Shown piece by piece: positions 17,214 through 26,609 of a stretch of DNA of 64,000 nucleotides. Position numbers and translations under genes: made by a program. Position 1 is the stretch's first letter, and each line of letters begins with the position of its first letter. The notes beneath the pieces were generated by a model. That model ran no database searches and had not been told where the DNA came from. It saw only the letters and a program-made list of their open reading frames with translations. The DNA is from JTS-RE37 sp041743975 (lineage in GTDB: Bacteria; Bacteroidota; Bacteroidia; Flavobacteriales; Flavobacteriaceae). The stretch covers positions 1 to 64,000 of the forward strand of contig JBGTLT010000200.1 of the NCBI GenBank assembly GCA_041743975.1, given 5' to 3'.

Positions 17214-18248
17214 TCAAATTTTTGCCAAAATGGCTTCATTGATCTTCCGTACCAGTCCGGGGCCTTCATAGATAAAACCGGTCCACAATTGTATCAGGTC
17301 CGCTCCAGCTGCTAATTTTTCAAGGGCATCTTCAGGGGAATGGATTCCCCCCACGCCAATGATCGGGAAAGCTTTATTGCTTTTTTCGGACAGGAATCGG
17401 ATCACGTCCGTACTCCTTTTCGCAAGGGGTTTGCCACTGAGCCCTCCTTTTTCATCGGCCAGGGTTTTCGCCCTGAGGCCCGGCCTTTCCAATGTTGTAT
17501 TGGTGGCAATCACCCCGTCTATTGATGTATTGGCCACAATTGTGATAATATCCAGCAACTGGTTTTCTGTAAGGTCAGGCGCGATCTTTAAAAGGATTGG
17601 TTTCTCCCCAACCCCCTTTTGAATTGCTAATTTGGTATTCTCCCGCTTCAGTGCCGCCAGGAGTTCGGTCAGGGGTTCCTTGTCCTGCAATTCCCGAAGG
17701 CCGGGGGTATTGGGGGAGCTTACGTTGACCACAAAATAATCCACATGATCAAAAAGTGTTTCTAAACAGAGCAGGTAATCATTTACGGCTTCGGCGTTGG
17801 GGGTACTTTTATTTTTGCCGATGTTTCCGCCGATAAGTACATTATGGGGCTTCTTTAAACGGTTTGCTGCTTCCTGCGCCCCTTTATTGTTAAAACCCAT
17901 ACGGTTAATAATGGCCTGGTCTGTTTTCAACCTGAAAAGCCGGGGCTTGGGATTGCCATCCTGAGGTTTGGGGGTAACCGTCCCTATTTCGATAAAACCA
18001 AAACCAAAATCCGATAATTCATTGAACAATAGGGCATCCTTGTCAAACCCTGCCGCCAATCCGACCGGATTTTTAAACACCAGGCCAAAAACTTCCCGTT
18101 CAAGTCTGGTGTCCCTGAGGGTATACCATGTCTGGAATAAGCCGGAAAAACCAATTTTGGAAAGCGTATGGATTACAGTAAATGAGAAGTGATGTACCTT
18201 CTCCGGATTAAATAAAAACAGGAAGGGTCTGATCAGGAACTTGTACAT
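17214..18248 (-). CDS. pyrD: Dihydroorotate dehydrogenase (quinone), class 2
   Basis: A 344-residue class 2 enzyme that oxidises dihydroorotate to orotate and passes electrons to quinone, anchoring to the inner membrane by its N-terminal helices. The start is set at MYKFLIRPFLFLFNPEKVHHF, which matches the usual N-terminus; the frame opens 10 codons earlier. Family motifs are NPVGLAAGFDKDA near residue 64, the NRMGFNNKGA loop, the VNVSSPNTPGLRELQ block with the catalytic serine near residue 165, and IGVGGIHSPEDALEKL for FMN phosphate. It is a single gene of pyrimidine synthesis. Confidence 0.96.
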   Translation of the reverse strand: MYKFLIRPFLFLFNPEKVHHFSFTVIHTLSKIGFSGLFQTWYTLRDTRLEREVFGLVFKNPVGLAAGFDKDALLFNELSDFGFGFIEIGTVTPKPQDGNPKPRLFRLKTDQAIINRMGFNNKGAQEAANRLKKPHNVLIGGNIGKNKSTPNAEAVNDYLLCLETLFDHVDYFVVNVSSPNTPGLRELQDKEPLTELLAALKRENTKLAIQKGVGEKPILLKIAPDLTENQLLDIITIVANTSIDGVIATNTTLERPGLRAKTLADEKGGLSGKPLAKRSTDVIRFLSEKSNKAFPIIGVGGIHSPEDALEKLAAGADLIQLWTGFIYEGPGLVRKINEAILAKI

Positions 18249-18321
18249 GCGGCCGTGAAAATTTCGCCAAAAATACAAACTTAAGGAGAGTAAAGTTCCC
18301 TGATCCCGGGATTATATTGCA

Positions 18322-18759
18322 CTATTCGGGTTCTGCAACTTCTTCAGTATAGGGAATTAAGGGTTGCCTTAAAGCTTCAGCACATAGTTCAACATACCGC
18401 TGGTATTGCTTTTCATTGAATATCCCCAGCAATTTCCTGTCATAGTTAAGGGAAAGCGCCACCAATTGGTCTTTTAAAGCTTTATATTTTGTGGCCATTG
18501 TAGTCAATTCATCCTGGTTGGCCTGGGGGTGGGTGTCAAACAATACCTTGATCTGGTCTTCAACCAGTTTGTTCTCTGTTACCAGTTCCCCAATCCAGAA
18601 CTCCATTTGGGAAATTTGTTTATCATTCAGCTGAAAGACCTGCGTAATGACTCCGGTATCCGGTCCGCCCATGCCCATGGTGCAGTTATCCAATTGCGCA
18701 TTCACAGTAGTACCTAAAAAAATGGTGATCAGCAGGAAATAATAAAAATTGCTTTTCAT
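18322..18759 (-). CDS. Exported helical protein, hypothetical
   Basis: A 145-residue secreted protein. The start is placed at MKSNFYYFLLITIFL, giving a signal peptide that ends at TVNAQ; the open frame runs 20 codons further upstream without sense. The mature part is helical (VFQLNDKQISQMEFWIGELV, LVALSLNYDRKLLGIFNEKQYQRYVELC). It resembles the layout of Spy/CpxP-like periplasmic helical proteins, in which a helix ends in a 'tp.Q...y' type segment, but lacks a firm LTxxQ repeat. It diverges from pepT with 69 bases between starts. Function unknown. Confidence 0.75.
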   Translation of the reverse strand: MKSNFYYFLLITIFLGTTVNAQLDNCTMGMGGPDTGVITQVFQLNDKQISQMEFWIGELVTENKLVEDQIKVLFDTHPQANQDELTTMATKYKALKDQLVALSLNYDRKLLGIFNEKQYQRYVELCAEALRQPLIPYTEEVAEPE

Positions 18760-18806
18760 CTTATATCGGCTCTGAGGGTTACGTTCTATAACTTGTATAT
18801 AAACTG

Positions 18807-18814
18807 TATTTTTG
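18807..18814 (+). promoter_or_regulatory. pepT: Promoter -7 element of pepT
   Basis: TATTTTTG matches TAnnTTTG and begins 22 bases before the pepT ATG at 18829. Confidence 0.55.
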
Positions 18815-18828
18815 CTCAAAAATTATAT

Positions 18829-20061
18829 ATGCAGCAAATTATAGACAGATTCATCTCCTATGTTACCGTGGATACCCAGAGTGACCCTCTTTCAGAGACT
18901 ACACCCAGTACACAAAAACAATGGGATCTTGCCCGGAAACTTGCACGGGAACTTGAAGAAATGGGGATGCAGGATGTAACCCTGGATAAAAATGCCTATA
19001 TCATGGCAACTTTACCTGCCAATATTCTCTTTGATATTCCTACCATTGGCTTTATTTCACATTATGATACCTCCCCGGATTTTTCCGGGACCCATGTAAA
19101 GCCAAGGGTGATCCCGGCATATGATGGACAAGATATTATGCTCGACAAGGATCGTGGGCTGGTGCTCTCGGCCCAGTATTTTAAGGAATTGGAGCTGTAT
19201 AAAGGGCAAACCCTGATTGTTACCGATGGGAGTACCTTATTGGGGGCAGATGACAAGGCGGGGATAACGGAGATTATGACGGCCATGGAGTATATGTTGC
19301 AACACCCGGAAATACAACACGGAAAGGTAAGGGTGGGTTTTACCCCGGATGAAGAAATTGGAAGGGGGGCGCACCATTTTGACGTTGGAAAGTTTGGCGC
19401 TCAATGGGCGTATACAATGGATGGGAGTGCTGTAGGTGAATTGGAATACGAAAATTTCAATGCGGCCGCAGCCAAAGTAACGATTCGCGGCACTGGTGTA
19501 CATCCCGGCTATGCCAAAGGTAAAATGGTCAATGCCATCCTTATCCTGCAGCAATTTATGGTAGCAATGCCAGCGAAGGAAGTCCCGGAACTGACAGAAG
19601 GCAGGGATGGTTTCTTTCATATCCACCATATTGATGGGGATATAGAAAGTGCAGAGATGGAAATCATCATCAGGGACCATGACATGCAGGATTTCCTAAA
19701 TCGGAAACAACACCTGAAGGATATCGCAAAGCGGTTAAAGGAGCGTCACGGGGATGTCCTGACCCTCGATATAAAGGATCAGTATTTCAATATGAAGCAA
19801 AAGATAGAGCCGGTTTTCCATATTGTGGAAATTGCAAAGGAAGCGATGTTATCGCTTGGCATAGAACCTGTCATCAAACCTATCCGTGGGGGTACAGATG
19901 GATCCCAGCTCAGTTACATGGGGTTGCCATGTCCGAATATTTTTGCCGGGGGACATAATTTTCATGGGCGGTATGAATTTATTGCGGTGGAAAGCATGCA
20001 AAAAGCTATTGCCGTTATCCTGAAAATTTGCGAAATTACAGCTATTAAATATATGCCATGA
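18829..20061 (+). CDS. pepT: Peptidase T (tripeptide aminopeptidase)
   Basis: A 410-residue M20 family aminopeptidase that removes the N-terminal residue from tripeptides in the cytoplasm. The start MQQIIDRFISYVTVDTQSD is the standard PepT N-terminus. Metal-site motifs are SHYDTSPDFSG (near residue 80), LLGADDKAGI, TPDEEIGRGA, and DGS in the M20 dimerisation region. The C-terminal metal histidine is in FAGGHNFHGRYEF, and the conserved PIRGGTDGSQLSYMGLPCPN precedes it. Its stop codon overlaps the start of the next gene by four bases (ATGA), so both are translated from one mRNA. Confidence 0.97.
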   Translation: MQQIIDRFISYVTVDTQSDPLSETTPSTQKQWDLARKLARELEEMGMQDVTLDKNAYIMATLPANILFDIPTIGFISHYDTSPDFSGTHVKPRVIPAYDGQDIMLDKDRGLVLSAQYFKELELYKGQTLIVTDGSTLLGADDKAGITEIMTAMEYMLQHPEIQHGKVRVGFTPDEEIGRGAHHFDVGKFGAQWAYTMDGSAVGELEYENFNAAAAKVTIRGTGVHPGYAKGKMVNAILILQQFMVAMPAKEVPELTEGRDGFFHIHHIDGDIESAEMEIIIRDHDMQDFLNRKQHLKDIAKRLKERHGDVLTLDIKDQYFNMKQKIEPVFHIVEIAKEAMLSLGIEPVIKPIRGGTDGSQLSYMGLPCPNIFAGGHNFHGRYEFIAVESMQKAIAVILKICEITAIKYMP

Positions 20062-20651
20062 GTTCATTCGAGAAACTTGAAGCTTTTTTTGCCAGGGAAC
20101 ATCCCTTTAAGGAGGGCATTGCTATCTTGCGGGAAATAGCACACAAGACAGAGTTGCAGGAATCGGTCAAATGGGGTGCCCCGGTATATACGGTTGATGG
20201 TAAAAATGTCCTGGGAATCATGGCATTCAAAAATCATTTTGGGGTATGGTTTTTTAATGGAGTCTTTTTGATCGACCCTAAACATGTCCTTGAAAATGCA
20301 CAGGAGGGAAAGACAAAGGCCATGCGCCATTGGAAATTTAAAAGCGTGGATGAAATCGATAAATCAACGGTTCTTGCCTATATGAAGGAAGCAATAGAAA
20401 ATCAAAAAACAGGCAGGGAGTTGAAACCGGACCGGAAAGCCGGGAAGGTTGTAATGCCCGATTTGCTGAAGGATACCCTCAGGGAAAACAAAATATTAAA
20501 AGTTGCATTTGATGCGCTGACCCCATTTAAACAACGGGAATTCTGCGAATACCTTTCAGATGCCAAAATGCAGAAAACAAAAGTAGCCAGATTGGATAAG
20601 ATTATTCCCATGATCGAAAATGGCGTTGGCCTCCATGATAGATTCCGGTAA
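20058..20651 (+). CDS. DUF1801/YdeI (OmdA-like) family protein
   Basis: A 197-residue cytoplasmic protein. The N-terminal two-thirds matches the DUF1801 fold (LQESVKWGAPVYTVDGKNVLGIMAFKNHFGVWFF, near residues 30-70), as in YdeI and iron-chaperone-like proteins. The C-terminal part (FDALTPFKQREFCEYLSDAKMQKTKVARLDKIIPMI) matches the bacteriocin-protection/OmdA-like tail. It overlaps pepT by 4 bases, indicating translational coupling, although no functional link is known. A second DUF1801 protein is encoded at 29196-29558. Confidence 0.88.
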   Translation: MSSFEKLEAFFAREHPFKEGIAILREIAHKTELQESVKWGAPVYTVDGKNVLGIMAFKNHFGVWFFNGVFLIDPKHVLENAQEGKTKAMRHWKFKSVDEIDKSTVLAYMKEAIENQKTGRELKPDRKAGKVVMPDLLKDTLRENKILKVAFDALTPFKQREFCEYLSDAKMQKTKVARLDKIIPMIENGVGLHDRFR

Positions 20652-20774
20652 AAACCACTTAGGTAAGCTGCCCTAAAAAGCAGTATACTTCCCCCCCCCG
20701 GCATTCCAGACTATATTTCCACCAGGCAAGTGTCCTCGCAGCATGAGGGTAATGCAGAAACCATTCCCTGTTGT

Positions 20775-22121
20775 TTACGCCGGTAATTCCCATCCGTTAT
20801 GATAGGTGGCATCGAGATATTTGTTGGCCTCCCCATCCGTGAATTTCCCTTTCACGGCATCCCAGTACAAACGGTTGCCAGTCTTATATGCCACATTGCC
20901 CATATGGGATACCAGGGCAGCATCGTAGCCAATTTTTATCGGGGCATTCAGCTGTGAGGCATCCCTGCTTTTTACAGCCTCAATAAAATTCACGGTATGG
21001 AGGTCCAATCCATTGCCCTTATTCTGTTGTAAAGGCAGTGCTTCCATTTTGGGTATCCCTTCCTTGCCCCAACCCTGGAATTCCTTCTCCGGAATGACCT
21101 CCCAGCCATTTCGGTCCAATACCAGCGTGCCCATATTCCCGATAAATGCGATTCCATGGTTCCTGCCGTAATTGCCCCCGTCAATCCCTGTAGCATGTTC
21201 CCAAAGGATGGAGAAATCATCAAATTCAAAGACAGTCTGCAGTGTATCCGGTGTCTCTGAAGCATCATTATGATATGCGAATTTCCCCCCCAGGGCCATT
21301 ACCGATTTTGGGGTAGCTGCCTGCATCCCATAAAGGGCATAATCAATTAGGTGAACCCCCCAATCTGTCATTAGTCCGCCTGCATAATCCCAAAACCACC
21401 TGAAATTAAAATGGAAGCGGTTGGCATTGAAAGGACGTAAGGGTGCCGGGCCCAACCACATATTGTAATCTACCCCCTTGGGCGCTGCAGTATCGGGTTG
21501 CGGGGCAACGGGCTTCATCCATCCCTGGTAGGCCCAGGCCTTGGCCAGACGGATAGGTCCCAATGCTCCGGAATGGACAAACTTTATGGCATCAACAAAA
21601 TGGGGTTGGCTTCGTTGCCATTGCCCGATCTGTACCATCCGGTCACTGGCATTAACAGTTTGGAGCATGATATTGCATTCCTGTATGGAATTGGCAATTG
21701 GTTTTTCACAGTAGACATCCTTCCCTGCTTTGAGGGAATCTATCAGCATCAGGCAATGCCAATGGTCCGGGGTGCCGATGACCACAATATCAATATCCTT
21801 ATTTTCTAATAATATACGATAGTCCCCGTACCATTTTGGTTTCTTGATACCGGCCTTTTCAAGGTCGGCACTGCGTTGCTCTAAAACATTCTCATCCGGG
21901 TCACATAAGGCAACAATACTTACTTCGCTGATTTTCAAAAAGGACAGCAGGTCCGAAAATCCCATCCCATTACACCCGATCAATCCGGCATTGATCCGGT
22001 CATTGGGCCCCACCCTTTTCCGGATTTTGCCCAGCATCTCCAGGGGGAAAATAGCTGCTGCACCGGCGCCTAATAAGGCCCGGGAGCTGTACTTTATAAA
22101 CTTGCGCCGATCTGTATACAT
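20775..22121 (-). CDS. Exported Gfo/Idh/MocA family oxidoreductase
   Basis: A 448-residue NAD(P)-dependent oxidoreductase of the Gfo/Idh/MocA family. The N-terminus MYTDRRKFIKYSSRALLGAGAAAIFP has the twin-arginine pattern (DRRKFIK) before a hydrophobic stretch, so folded export with its cofactor is likely. The Rossmann domain shows INAGLIGCNGMGFSDLL, GTPDHWH and the catalytic-region YCEKPIANSIQE. A C-terminal Gfo/Idh/MocA domain follows (MWLGPAPLRPFNANRFHFNFRWFWDYAGG, a bacterial Idh signature). In Bacteroidota such proteins often act on sugars or glycoside derivatives; the substrate here is unknown. It stands alone. Confidence 0.9.
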   Translation of the reverse strand: MYTDRRKFIKYSSRALLGAGAAAIFPLEMLGKIRKRVGPNDRINAGLIGCNGMGFSDLLSFLKISEVSIVALCDPDENVLEQRSADLEKAGIKKPKWYGDYRILLENKDIDIVVIGTPDHWHCLMLIDSLKAGKDVYCEKPIANSIQECNIMLQTVNASDRMVQIGQWQRSQPHFVDAIKFVHSGALGPIRLAKAWAYQGWMKPVAPQPDTAAPKGVDYNMWLGPAPLRPFNANRFHFNFRWFWDYAGGLMTDWGVHLIDYALYGMQAATPKSVMALGGKFAYHNDASETPDTLQTVFEFDDFSILWEHATGIDGGNYGRNHGIAFIGNMGTLVLDRNGWEVIPEKEFQGWGKEGIPKMEALPLQQNKGNGLDLHTVNFIEAVKSRDASQLNAPIKIGYDAALVSHMGNVAYKTGNRLYWDAVKGKFTDGEANKYLDATYHNGWELPA

Positions 22122-22175
22122 GATGTATTATTTAAATGAAGCATTAATATACAGTTTTTATAGCAAAATCCGGCC

Positions 22176-22203
22176 AAAAAAAAACACCGGCAATGCCAGT
22201 GTT
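22176..22203 (-). terminator. Intrinsic terminator of the nusB-DUF1573-yajC operon
   Basis: On the minus strand AACACTGGC-ATT-GCCGGTGTT forms a 9-base stem (one G-T pair) followed by a run of eight or more T. It starts 23 bases after the yajC stop codon. Confidence 0.85.
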
Positions 22204-22226
22204 TTAGGTAAGGTTGAAGGATTCTG

Positions 22227-22514
22227 CTATTTCTCCTTTGGAGGGTTTAATTTTTTGCTCATTTCCATGGAAATGGCAGTCCTGTCGAATTTAAGCCTCC
22301 CTGCCATAGTTTCTATAATGCAGGAAAAATCACTGTCATTCAGCTCCACTATTTTCCCGTGAAGGCCGCTTTTGGTAATGATCTTATCCCCTTTTTTCAA
22401 TTCCTGCGCAAACTTCTTTTCATCTTTTGACCGTTTCATTTGCGGACGAATCATAAAAAAATATGCTACTACAAAAATCAGCAGCATTGGTAAAAACTGG
22501 CTTATATCACCCAT
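22227..22514 (-). CDS. yajC: Preprotein translocase subunit YajC
   Basis: A 95-residue YajC with one N-terminal membrane segment (LPMLLIFVVAYFFMIRPQMKRSKDEKKF) and the cytoplasmic domain GDKIITKSGLHGKIVELNDSD. It associates with SecDF at the Sec translocon. It is the last gene of a three-gene run with DUF1573 and nusB, separated by 15 bases from the DUF1573 gene. This order is frequent in Bacteroidota. Confidence 0.95.
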   Translation of the reverse strand: MGDISQFLPMLLIFVVAYFFMIRPQMKRSKDEKKFAQELKKGDKIITKSGLHGKIVELNDSDFSCIIETMAGRLKFDRTAISMEMSKKLNPPKEK

Positions 22515-22529
22515 AATTCCTTTTGTGTC

Positions 22530-23015
22530 TTAATTTTTAACCGGGCCAACAGCCGCGGTACCTGCAGCGGGTTTTGGATTTACAAATGCTTTGATCCTCA
22601 ATATTTCAGTGCCCTTTTCAGTGTTGGCATTCACTGTAATGCTTTTGGTTACCTGATTTTGTCCTGTCCCGTTAAATTTAACCAGTAACTCCCCTGTATC
22701 ACCTGGGGCTATTGGGGTATTTTTTGGATATTCGGGTATGGTACAACCACAGGAACTGGTTGCATTGGTTATAATCAGCGGAGCATTTCCCGTATTGGTA
22801 AACTTAAAAACAGTTTCCTGCGGGCTTCCCTGGGCAATTGTTCCAAAATCGTGTTCCGATTTATCAAATGTCATTACGGGGAGGTTCTTCGCCGCAACAT
22901 CCCGATCCTTTGCAACTTCCACATTGGCTGTATCAATTTTGCTGGACGCCTTTTCTTTACAGGAAACAAACGCGAGAACCGCTACCACACTGAATGCTAA
23001 TACTATTCTTTTCAT
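22530..23015 (-). CDS. DUF1573 lipoprotein
   Basis: A 161-residue lipoprotein. The signal peptide ends in the lipobox LAFVSC, with the lipidated cysteine near residue 19. The mature protein has one DUF1573 Ig-like beta domain (MTFDKSEHDFGTIAQGSP, near residue 50, and NATSSCGCTIPEYPKNTPIAPGD, near residue 95) that includes the CGC motif of the family. The function is unknown; it is probably an envelope protein, tethered to a membrane. It lies between nusB and yajC in the same operon. Confidence 0.93.
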   Translation of the reverse strand: MKRIVLAFSVVAVLAFVSCKEKASSKIDTANVEVAKDRDVAAKNLPVMTFDKSEHDFGTIAQGSPQETVFKFTNTGNAPLIITNATSSCGCTIPEYPKNTPIAPGDTGELLVKFNGTGQNQVTKSITVNANTEKGTEILRIKAFVNPKPAAGTAAVGPVKN

Positions 23016-23060
23016 TTTATCAAATTTTAATAATTCGGAGCAAAATTAAACAATAATTTT

Positions 23061-24008
23061 TTATAATAACCCGCGGCCGGTTTTTTTAAGTTTTCCTTCC
23101 GTTTTATATTCCTTTACAAGTTTATCCAATATCCCGTTAATAAAGATGCTGCTCTTGGGTGTGGAGTATTCCTTGGCAATTTCAAGGTATTCATTAATGG
23201 TCACCCTTTCCGGGATGGAAGGAAAATTCAATAATTCACAAATGGCCATTTTCAGCAGAATGGCATCTATATCAGCTATACGATCCTTGTCCCAATTTGG
23301 TGTCTTCCCTTCAATTTCAGTAACCAGGGCGGTATTGTTGAGCAGGGTCTTTCTCAGGAGTTTTCTCGCGAAATCAAGGTCTTCCTGGTCCTTTAGCAAT
23401 TGTGGCAGGAAGAAGGATTCCGGCTGATTTTTCTTCAGTTTTTTTAATTGTTTCAGGATAAAGGTATTGACGAGTGGGATATCGTCTACCCAGGTAAGCT
23501 TATCATCCTCATAGTACTCATATATTTTTTCGTTGGGTGCGATCACCTCTTTGAACAAATCAACAATCAGGTTCTTATCCTCCTCGTACGTACTGGAAGC
23601 CTGGGACATATACCGGTCATATAGGGTACTGGAAACTATCTCCTTATATACTATTTTTACATATTCTTCATTGAGGTACCAATTCTTCAATTTCCGGCGT
23701 TTCAGCTCATCTCCCAATTGGCTGTTGCCGGCGATTTGCAGGAAAACCCTGTTATTCAAAAACTTTTCCTGGTCCGGGTAGCTATCGGATGCCGTGGCGA
23801 CATATTTCTTGGAGGAGTGATTTACATGCTTTTCCGCCATCTGGTGGAGTTCACGTAATAGACTGAGGATGAGGAGATATAATGTAAAGGTGTTCTCAAT
23901 GCTTAATTTTAAAAATTCTTCCTGCTTGTCCAGGGAATCATCTGCCGACTGTGTAAGTGCATATATACACTGCATTACTTTTACCCGGATATGCCTTCTT
24001 GTAAGCAT
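23061..24008 (-). CDS. nusB: Transcription antitermination factor NusB
   Basis: A 315-residue NusB, about twice the length of the E. coli protein because of the long N-terminal and middle extensions usual in Bacteroidota. It begins MLTRRHIRVKVMQCIYALTQS. The conserved helical core is near the C-terminus: DRIADIDAILLKMAICELL and PSIPERVTINEYLEIAKEYSTPKSSIFINGILDKL. With NusE it binds boxA RNA during rRNA transcription. It is the promoter-proximal gene of the nusB-DUF1573-yajC operon and diverges from an ABC exporter gene. Confidence 0.95.
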   Translation of the reverse strand: MLTRRHIRVKVMQCIYALTQSADDSLDKQEEFLKLSIENTFTLYLLILSLLRELHQMAEKHVNHSSKKYVATASDSYPDQEKFLNNRVFLQIAGNSQLGDELKRRKLKNWYLNEEYVKIVYKEIVSSTLYDRYMSQASSTYEEDKNLIVDLFKEVIAPNEKIYEYYEDDKLTWVDDIPLVNTFILKQLKKLKKNQPESFFLPQLLKDQEDLDFARKLLRKTLLNNTALVTEIEGKTPNWDKDRIADIDAILLKMAICELLNFPSIPERVTINEYLEIAKEYSTPKSSIFINGILDKLVKEYKTEGKLKKTGRGLL

Positions 24009-24214
24009 TTTAAAAGAACATTAGTTTCATCGAATGAATATAACTCCGCAAAAATAGTATTATATTTTATATCCGAAAGGTTTTAGGGAGTTCTTTGTAT
24101 GCAATTAAAGGTATTGCCTACCCGTTTGTTTTACCTTTTTTTGACCTTCCATCTGAGGGTTAAGCAGGGTCACTACTTATCAGTTTTATAACATTTCGTT
24201 TCGGGCCAATCCGC

Positions 24215-24222
24215 TATCTTTG
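24215..24222 (+). promoter_or_regulatory. Promoter -7 element of the ABC exporter gene
   Basis: TATCTTTG (TAnnTTTG) lies 39 bases before the ATG at 24262, in the 253-base divergent gap with nusB. Confidence 0.6.
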
Positions 24223-24261
24223 CGCAACCCGGTATTATCCATCCAATTGCTGACCAACTGA

Positions 24262-26016
24262 ATGAAGGAGCTTAAACATCTCAATAAATACTTTAAAAAA
24301 TATTGGTTTAAACTGCTGATAGGCATCATCATTACAATAATTGCCCGTATTTTTCAGCTGGTAATGCCCTCGTATGTTAAAAAGTCCATCGAGGTAGTTG
24401 AGAACTATTTTGCCAATAAAATAGAGGAACCCGCGGCCCGGGATCTTTTAATGGAATATATCCTCATCATCGTCGGAGCAGCACTGCTTTCAGGATTTTT
24501 CACTTTCCTGATGAGACAGACCATAATCAATGTTTCCCGCTATATTGAATTTGACCTCAAGAATGAGATCTTCGACCATTACCAGTTCCTCAACCTCAAT
24601 TTTTACAAGAAGAACCGAACCGGGGACCTCATGAACCGTATCAGTGAGGATGTCAGCCAGGTGCGGCAATATGCGGGTCCGGCCATTATGTACGGGATCC
24701 AGACACTGACACTTTTCATTTGCCTTATCCCACTAATGTTCATCAAGGCACCAACCATAGCGTTTTATTCCTTGCTGCCCCTCCCGGTGTTATCCGTCCT
24801 CATCTATATGATCAGTAAGATCATCCACAGGAGAAGTACCAGAGTGCAGCAATTCCTGTCAACCCTTTCCACTTTTGCACAGGAATCCTTTTCCGGGATT
24901 TCGGTGATAAAGGCATACGGACTCGAACCCAATATCAATGTGGAAATGAAGGCGCTTGCCATAGATGGAAGGAATAAAAGTATGGATCTTGCCAAAGTGG
25001 ATGCCTGGTTCTTCCCCCTGATGGTCCTGCTGATCGGGATCAGCAATATTTTCGTGATCTATGTCGGGGGCAGCCAGTATATCAATGGTGAAATTGATTC
25101 CGTCGGCACCATTGCCGAATTTATATTATATGTCAATATGCTGACATGGCCGGTGGCCATTGTGGGGTGGCTCACATCCCTGGTACAGCGTGCGGAGGCA
25201 TCCCAGAAAAGGATCAATGAATTTTTAAACGAACAACCATCAATTGTAAATAACAGGGCGGAACACACCCCCATCAAGGGGAAGATTGAATTTAGGAACG
25301 TGACATTTACCTATGAGGATACCAATATCACGGCATTAAAGGATATCTCTTTTACAATAGAGGCCAGGGAAACCGTTGCCTTTATCGGAAAAACCGGTTC
25401 CGGAAAATCCACGATACTGGATTTGGTTGCCCGGCTCTATGATGCAGGTTCAGGGCAAATCCTGATAGACGATACTCCCATTGAGGCATTGAATTTAAAT
25501 AGCCTGCGCTCCGCTATCGGGGCGGTTCCACAGGACGCTTTTTTGTTTTCAGATACCATCAGGAATAATATCAAGTTCGGGAAGGAGAATGCAACGGAGG
25601 CTGAGATCATTGCAATGGCAAAACAAGCAGTGGTTCATGAGAATATCATGGGGTTCGCCAACCAATACGATACCATCCTGGGCGAAAGGGGAATCACTCT
25701 CAGCGGAGGCCAGAAACAACGGGTCTCCATAGCCCGTGCCCTCCTTAAAGATCCTGAGATATATCTCTTTGATGATTGTTTGTCCGCGGTAGATACCGAA
25801 ACTGAAGAAGCCATCCTCAATAACCTCAAAAAAGCATCCCGAAACAGGACAACACTTATCGTAAGCCACAGGGTTTCTTCCGTCAAAAATGCGGACAAAA
25901 TAATTGTCCTGGCAGATGGCAGGGTTTTACAGGAGGGTAGCCATGAGTCATTAATTACCATGGATGGCTATTATAAAGAGCTTTATTTCAATCAGCTATC
26001 TGAGAAAGAAAACTAG
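24262..26016 (+). CDS. ABC transporter, fused permease and ATPase
   Basis: A 584-residue half-exporter of the MsbA/MDR type. Six membrane helices fill residues 15-310, followed by a nucleotide-binding domain. The latter shows Walker A GKTGSGKST (near residue 375), the signature LSGGQKQR, Walker B IYLFDDCLSAVD and the H-loop VSHR. It works as a homodimer in the inner membrane and exports lipids or hydrophobic compounds. Its substrate is not predictable. It is monocistronic apart from the DUF3276 gene 78 bases downstream, which is probably independently expressed. Confidence 0.95.
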   Translation: MKELKHLNKYFKKYWFKLLIGIIITIIARIFQLVMPSYVKKSIEVVENYFANKIEEPAARDLLMEYILIIVGAALLSGFFTFLMRQTIINVSRYIEFDLKNEIFDHYQFLNLNFYKKNRTGDLMNRISEDVSQVRQYAGPAIMYGIQTLTLFICLIPLMFIKAPTIAFYSLLPLPVLSVLIYMISKIIHRRSTRVQQFLSTLSTFAQESFSGISVIKAYGLEPNINVEMKALAIDGRNKSMDLAKVDAWFFPLMVLLIGISNIFVIYVGGSQYINGEIDSVGTIAEFILYVNMLTWPVAIVGWLTSLVQRAEASQKRINEFLNEQPSIVNNRAEHTPIKGKIEFRNVTFTYEDTNITALKDISFTIEARETVAFIGKTGSGKSTILDLVARLYDAGSGQILIDDTPIEALNLNSLRSAIGAVPQDAFLFSDTIRNNIKFGKENATEAEIIAMAKQAVVHENIMGFANQYDTILGERGITLSGGQKQRVSIARALLKDPEIYLFDDCLSAVDTETEEAILNNLKKASRNRTTLIVSHRVSSVKNADKIIVLADGRVLQEGSHESLITMDGYYKELYFNQLSEKEN

Positions 26017-26094
26017 AAAAATGTTGTTACATTGGCTTTTTTTTCACATTTTTGGAGTTACAATGCATATAACTAAGAACTAGAACCAGACGAA

Positions 26095-26466
26095 ATGAGT
26101 GAAAAAGAATTAATGGATCAGGAAGAGATTTTCTCCAAAGTTTTAAGGGCAGGAAGACGGACCTATTTTTTTGACGTAAGGAGCACCAAAGCCGGTGATT
26201 ATTACCTTACGATTACCGAGAGTAAAAAATTCACCCATGACGATGGTTCCTTCCATTATAAAAAGCACAAGATCTACTTATATAAAGAAGATTTTCAATC
26301 ATTCAGGGAGTATATGGAAGAAATGATGGATTATATAATTGATGAGAAAGGAAGGGAAGTCATCTCAGAGCGGCACCAAAGTGATTATAAGAAAGAGGAA
26401 CCATCTGAAAATGGGGAAGTAACCTCAACAGGGAGTTTCACGGATGTCGATTTCGATGATATATAG
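26095..26466 (+). CDS. DUF3276 PUR-alpha-like nucleic-acid-binding protein
   Basis: A 123-residue protein with the PUR domain typical of Bacteroidota DUF3276. The block IFSKVLRAGRRTYFFDVRSTKAGDYYLTITESKK covers the first PUR strand set, followed by YLYKEDFQSFREYMEEMMDYI. PUR proteins bind single-stranded nucleic acids; the bacterial role is not firmly settled. The C-terminus is acidic and serine-rich (KEEPSENGEV). An intrinsic terminator follows at 26493. Confidence 0.92.
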   Translation: MSEKELMDQEEIFSKVLRAGRRTYFFDVRSTKAGDYYLTITESKKFTHDDGSFHYKKHKIYLYKEDFQSFREYMEEMMDYIIDEKGREVISERHQSDYKKEEPSENGEVTSTGSFTDVDFDDI

Positions 26467-26492
26467 TATCGTACAAGCCGGTTAACAAACGC

Positions 26493-26522
26493 AACGACCT
26501 TACAAAAAGAGGTCGTTTTTTA
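26493..26522 (+). terminator. Intrinsic terminator of the DUF3276 gene
   Basis: AACGACCT and AGGTCGTT form an 8-base stem around a nine-base loop, followed by T residues to 26522. It starts 27 bases after the stop codon at 26466. Confidence 0.85.
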
Positions 26523-26609
26523 TTGCCCACATTACCATTACCTCTTTCCGTATGTGTGCTGAAAAAAATCTGTCTAACGGTGTTCAAATACCAAACTTTA
26601 TTGCCATTT

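Noticed and set aside
20691..20699. Run of nine C residues as possible phase-variation tract
   Set aside because: It lies between two convergent genes outside any coding sequence or promoter, so slippage would have no obvious effect.
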